Shown here one piece after another: positions 61,389 through 64,000 of a stretch of DNA of 64,000 bases. The translations under genes were made by a program, and so were the position numbers. Under the pieces are notes generated by a model. The model saw only the letters and a list, made by a program, of their open reading frames with translations. It searched no databases and was not told the DNA's origin. This DNA comes from Pseudozobellia thermophila (GTDB lineage: Bacteria; Bacteroidota; Bacteroidia; Flavobacteriales; Flavobacteriaceae). How positions within the stretch are numbered: the stretch's first letter is position 1; each line of letters begins with the position of its first letter. The DNA is taken from NCBI RefSeq assembly GCF_900141855.1, contig NZ_FQYU01000007.1, positions 62,001 to 126,000 of the forward strand, given 5' to 3'.

Positions 61389-62297
61389 TTACAAAAAATT
61401 ATTACAACTTATGTAAAGCAATACCGCCAAAAAGAAGGTGCTTAATGCAAGTTTTTTCAATTCGGGGTCAAACTTTTCGACATCCTTTGTCTTATATACC
61501 TTAATCATATGTGCGCTTACCGGAACGAAGGCCAACACGGGCAGTAGGCCCGATCGGTGGCTAAAAGCGACCATACAAAACCACAGGGTAGCCACAAATG
61601 CGACAATCAACAGGGCAAAGTGGTATTTTTTGGCCTTCTCCATCCCTATGGCCACGACAAGGGTATTTTTATTTGCCTTTTTATCGGAACTATGGTCCCT
61701 CATATTGTTCAGGTTGAGCACCGCGGCACTCAGCGAGCCGATGGCGATGGCCGGTAGAACCGACAGGCCTGTTAGGTATTGGGTATACAAGAACATGGAA
61801 CCCATCACCGCCAACAAGCCAAAAAACACAAAAACAAAAATATCGCCCATACCTTTATAGCCATAAGCCGATTTTCCGACCGTGTATTTGATCGCCGCCC
61901 AAATACTGGCGCCGCCCAACATCACGAACACAAGTGGATATATCATATTGTCAAGGCCGAAAGCCCAATAAACCAACACCATCACCAGGGCAATATCGAT
62001 TGCAACGGCCACAATAATTCCTGTCTTTAGCTGTCCGCGGCTTAATAGCCCGCTTTGAAGGGCCCGCTTTGGTCCGATTCGATCATCATTGTCGGTTCCC
62101 TTCACGCCATCGCCATAATCATTGGCAAAATTAGAGGTTACCTGAAAGGCCACCGTCGTCAAAAGGGCCAGAACAAAGACAACCCCGTCAAACTCACTAT
62201 AATAATGCCCCAGTGCCGTACCTGCCAAGATACCTGAAACCGATAAGGGCAATGTTCGCAATCTGGCCGCGTTGACCCATGCCTTAATTTTTGTCAA
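61389..62297 (-). CDS. menA: 1,4-dihydroxy-2-naphthoate polyprenyltransferase
   Basis: 302 residues, UbiA-superfamily membrane prenyltransferase with about nine membrane segments. The prenyl-diphosphate binding motif is in NFANDYGDGVKGTDNDDR (about 61-78), with the second Asp-rich region at NNMRDHSSDKKANKN (cut: NNMRDHSSD). It attaches the polyprenyl tail in menaquinone synthesis. The predicted start is a TTG at 62297, since no ATG or GTG lies in frame near the expected N-terminus; the upstream SPOR-like gene ends two bases before it. Confidence 0.92.
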   Translation of the reverse strand: MTKIKAWVNAARLRTLPLSVSGILAGTALGHYYSEFDGVVFVLALLTTVAFQVTSNFANDYGDGVKGTDNDDRIGPKRALQSGLLSRGQLKTGIIVAVAIDIALVMVLVYWAFGLDNMIYPLVFVMLGGASIWAAIKYTVGKSAYGYKGMGDIFVFVFFGLLAVMGSMFLYTQYLTGLSVLPAIAIGSLSAAVLNLNNMRDHSSDKKANKNTLVVAIGMEKAKKYHFALLIVAFVATLWFCMVAFSHRSGLLPVLAFVPVSAHMIKVYKTKDVEKFDPELKKLALSTFFLAVLLYISCNNFL

Positions 62298-62299
62298 AA

Positions 62300-62899
62300 C
62301 TAAAAAGGATCTTCTATTTGAATTCTTTTTCCGTCTTTATAGGAGGCTACAAAAGCATCGGAAAAACCAAGGTCTACCAACTGCTTTCTAAAGGTCTGGG
62401 CCTCCTCCAAAGTCTCAAAATTGCCCAGAGAATAGGAATAAAAAGGGTTTGTCTTCACAAACATCGTATTCGTCAAGGCCTCTGAGGCAAGCGTCATGTT
62501 ATTATCTACAAACGACTTGACCTGCACGGAATATATCGTTTCCTTTTCCAAAAACTTTTTGGCCAGGTAAAATTCCCTGACAAGGCTTAGCTCTTCGTTC
62601 TGCTGCTTAAGGTTGTCGATACGTGATTTTATGGCATCCAAACTATCGATTGAAACCAGTAGGTTACTCGGACTGTCGTAATTGTTGGATACACTTCTGC
62701 CTGCGGTGAATGAAAAAACAATCAAAGTGCCTATTAGAAACAGTCCCGTAATTCCAGCAAGTACGTTCCGCTGGATCTTACTTTTCTTGATTTCTTTATT
62801 TTTGAATTTGATCTGGTCTAAAAGACGTTCGTTTATAATTTGGGCCTTATCGATGTCTTTATGCAATTCCAAAAGATCACTTTCTTCAATAAATGGCAT
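62300..62899 (-). CDS. membrane-anchored SPOR-like protein
   Basis: 199 residues. A helical N-terminus (about 1-45) precedes one membrane segment (about 46-68, VLAGITGLFLIGTLIVFSFTA in part), a coiled coil (about 85-110) and a C-terminal domain with YSVQVKSFVDNNMT, YSYSLGNFETLEEAQTFRK and GFSDAFVASYKDGKRI, which follows the SPOR peptidoglycan-binding pattern. It is probably a periplasmic cell-wall-associated protein anchored in the inner membrane. It is cotranscribed with menA (two bases apart). Confidence 0.75.
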   Translation of the reverse strand: MPFIEESDLLELHKDIDKAQIINERLLDQIKFKNKEIKKSKIQRNVLAGITGLFLIGTLIVFSFTAGRSVSNNYDSPSNLLVSIDSLDAIKSRIDNLKQQNEELSLVREFYLAKKFLEKETIYSVQVKSFVDNNMTLASEALTNTMFVKTNPFYSYSLGNFETLEEAQTFRKQLVDLGFSDAFVASYKDGKRIQIEDPF

Positions 62900-63086
62900 A
62901 TGTCAAATTGTTTTTACGGGGTTTCAACGTTAAAGTTAACCAAAATACCCAAAGATCGATGAAATACACACTTTGAATGTTGCAAAATTATATTTTTTTG
63001 TGGTCAAAAAATAGATTAGTGTTGCCAAACGTTTTCAAAACAGGGTCCAATCACATAATTTTGAGGATGTTAGCCCAAAAATTAAT

Positions 63087-63917
63087 TCAAATGGCCTGGA
63101 TTCCGTCAGGCTTGATTTCTATTTTGCGAGCCTTGTAAAGGGTTCCGACTCCTTTTTTGAACGTTTTCTTGCTCATCTGCAGTTCCCTTTTTATATCCTC
63201 GGGTGCCGATTTGTCGTGCAGGGCCAAAAATCCGCCGTTGGCCTGTACCTTTTCATAAATCAAATGGGCTGCGGGTTCCAATATGTTCTGACCTATCGGT
63301 TGTAGGGATATATCGATTTTATGGTCGGCCCGTATTTTCTTTACGTACCCTTCGCACTTGTCGCCTACGGCCACCCTTTTGTAGATTTCATTGGCATAGA
63401 CCAATCCCTTGTGTTTGTTGTTGACGATGACTTCCCACCCGAGATCGGTCAACCGGGTAAACAGAAGGTCTACCTTTTCCCTTTCGCGCACCGTAAGGCT
63501 GTCGTTGTCCAAGAATTTATCGAGTTTATTGGACGCCGTCAGTCGAAACGAAACATCGTCCATATAACAGTGGACCACGTACCACTGCCCTTCCTTCATT
63601 TTGTCCCGTTGTTCGCTGAAGGGCACCAAAAGATGTTTCTCGAGCCCCCAATCCATAAAGGCCCCGATTTTGTTTACCTCGACCACTTTTAAGAACCCGA
63701 ATTGATTTCTCAGCACCGTGGGCGTCAAAGTGGTGGCAATAGGCCTTTCTTCGTGATCCAAATAACAGAACACCGAAATTTTATCCCCAATCTTTATTTC
63801 TTTGGGGACGTATTTGTTGGGCAACAGAATCTCAACGCCGGTTTCGCTTCCCAAAAACAAACCTACGCTGGTATTTCTCAAGACTTCGAGTTCGTTATAA
63901 TTTCCTAGTTCGATCAT
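63087..63917 (-). CDS. cvfB: S1-like RNA-binding protein, CvfB family
   Basis: 276 residues, close to the 280-300 of the family. Tandem S1-like modules: IELGNYNELEVLRNTSVGLFL at the N-terminus (cut: GNYNELEVLRNTSVGLFL), FLKVVEVNKIGAFMDWGLEKH (cut: VNKIGAFMDWGLEKHLLVP) in the second, and VGDKCEGYVKKIRADHKIDIS near 190. The C-terminal winged-helix region KKTFKKGVGTLYKARKIEI is typical. It is an RNA-binding regulator in relatives. The promoter element lies five bases before the start codon, so the transcript may be leaderless. Confidence 0.93.
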   Translation of the reverse strand: MIELGNYNELEVLRNTSVGLFLGSETGVEILLPNKYVPKEIKIGDKISVFCYLDHEERPIATTLTPTVLRNQFGFLKVVEVNKIGAFMDWGLEKHLLVPFSEQRDKMKEGQWYVVHCYMDDVSFRLTASNKLDKFLDNDSLTVREREKVDLLFTRLTDLGWEVIVNNKHKGLVYANEIYKRVAVGDKCEGYVKKIRADHKIDISLQPIGQNILEPAAHLIYEKVQANGGFLALHDKSAPEDIKRELQMSKKTFKKGVGTLYKARKIEIKPDGIQAI

Positions 63918-63921
63918 GGCA

Positions 63922-63929
63922 CAAAAGTA
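63922..63929 (-). promoter_or_regulatory. Bacteroidota -7 promoter element of cvfB
   Basis: On the minus strand TACTTTTG (TAnnTTTG); its last base is only five bases from the ATG at 63917. Confidence 0.6.
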
Positions 63930-63947
63930 ATCTTAAAAATCGGGTAT

Positions 63948-63983
63948 AAAAAAACCGCCCGTTGAAGAACGGCCGGCTTTTTT
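63948..63983. terminator. hairpin upstream of cvfB, likely terminator of a gene beyond the window
   Basis: CCGTT (63959-63963) and AACGG (63968-63972) with an outer CCG/CGG pair form a stem, with A8 before and T6 after. On the minus strand it would end a gene to the right of the window. Confidence 0.6.
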
Positions 63984-64000
63984 AAATTCGTTAAGCATTT

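Noticed and set aside
1-64000. mobile elements, prophage, CRISPR arrays, tRNA or rRNA genes
   Set aside because: No transposase, integrase, terminal inverted repeats, regularly spaced repeats or RNA gene motifs were seen.

Overview
The window is an ordinary chromosomal stretch from a member of the Flavobacteriaceae (Bacteroidota), most likely a marine genus of the Zobellia/Maribacter/Muricauda type; the genus is a guess. Signs for this are the TAnnTTTG promoter element in front of many genes, weak Shine-Dalgarno signals, outer-membrane beta-barrel and carboxypeptidase-regulatory-like proteins, a DUF4834 protein, a CAL67264-type small membrane protein, menaquinone genes, and many exported hypothetical proteins. 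I see no insertion sequence, prophage, CRISPR array, tRNA or rRNA, and no stretch with base or codon use clearly unlike the rest.

Layout. 1-6.5 kb: a hydrolase cut by the window edge, a metallo-hydrolase/coiled-coil pair, a conserved protein of unknown role, divergent bcp and nth, then two tandem copies of a sigma-factor gene, each followed by a 47-codon gene. 6.7-14.2 kb: uvrA, an Arg/Ser-rich exported protein behind a possible sigma-54 promoter, a YdeP-type molybdopterin oxidoreductase and a two-domain beta protein. 14.3-20 kb: a surface-glycan operon (YfhO-type protein, glycosyltransferase, flippase). 20-25.3 kb: a porin-like protein with a Lys-rich tail, a GNAT-like protein, a K+/H+ antiporter and small exported proteins. 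25.4-27.8 kb: an acyltransferase of the serine palmitoyltransferase family next to a CysK-like enzyme, which together suggest sulfonolipid (capnine) synthesis. 27.9-33.6 kb: S9 peptidase, YbaB, thioredoxin-like protein, an OmpA protein with exact 23-residue repeats, a YegP-like protein and threonine aldolase. 33.8-37.3 kb: circularly permuted ATP-grasp, alpha-E and transglutaminase genes, a predicted peptide-ligase system without a known product. 37.4-44.9 kb: prfB with its programmed frameshift, arsC, a Lys-rich exported protein overlapping a TonB-type receptor gene, a small membrane protein, fumC and a coiled-coil protein. 45-51.2 kb: GNAT plus metallo-hydrolase, a catalytic/non-catalytic M16 peptidase pair and ettA. 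51.3-57.9 kb: oxidoreductase, acyl-CoA carboxylase beta subunit, menC-CPBP protease-menE with overlapping genes, and an SDR enzyme. 57.9-64 kb: a TPR histidine kinase, a 691-base gene-free stretch, a LytTR response regulator behind menA and a SPOR-like gene, and cvfB.

The most useful leads are the putative sulfonolipid pair, the ATP-grasp/alpha-E/transglutaminase operon, the duplicated sigma plus 47-aa unit, the cysteine-free endonuclease III, the 23-residue repeats in the OmpA protein, and the intramembrane protease embedded between menC and menE. All functional calls rest on motif and family recognition from the translated sequence; no database search was run.
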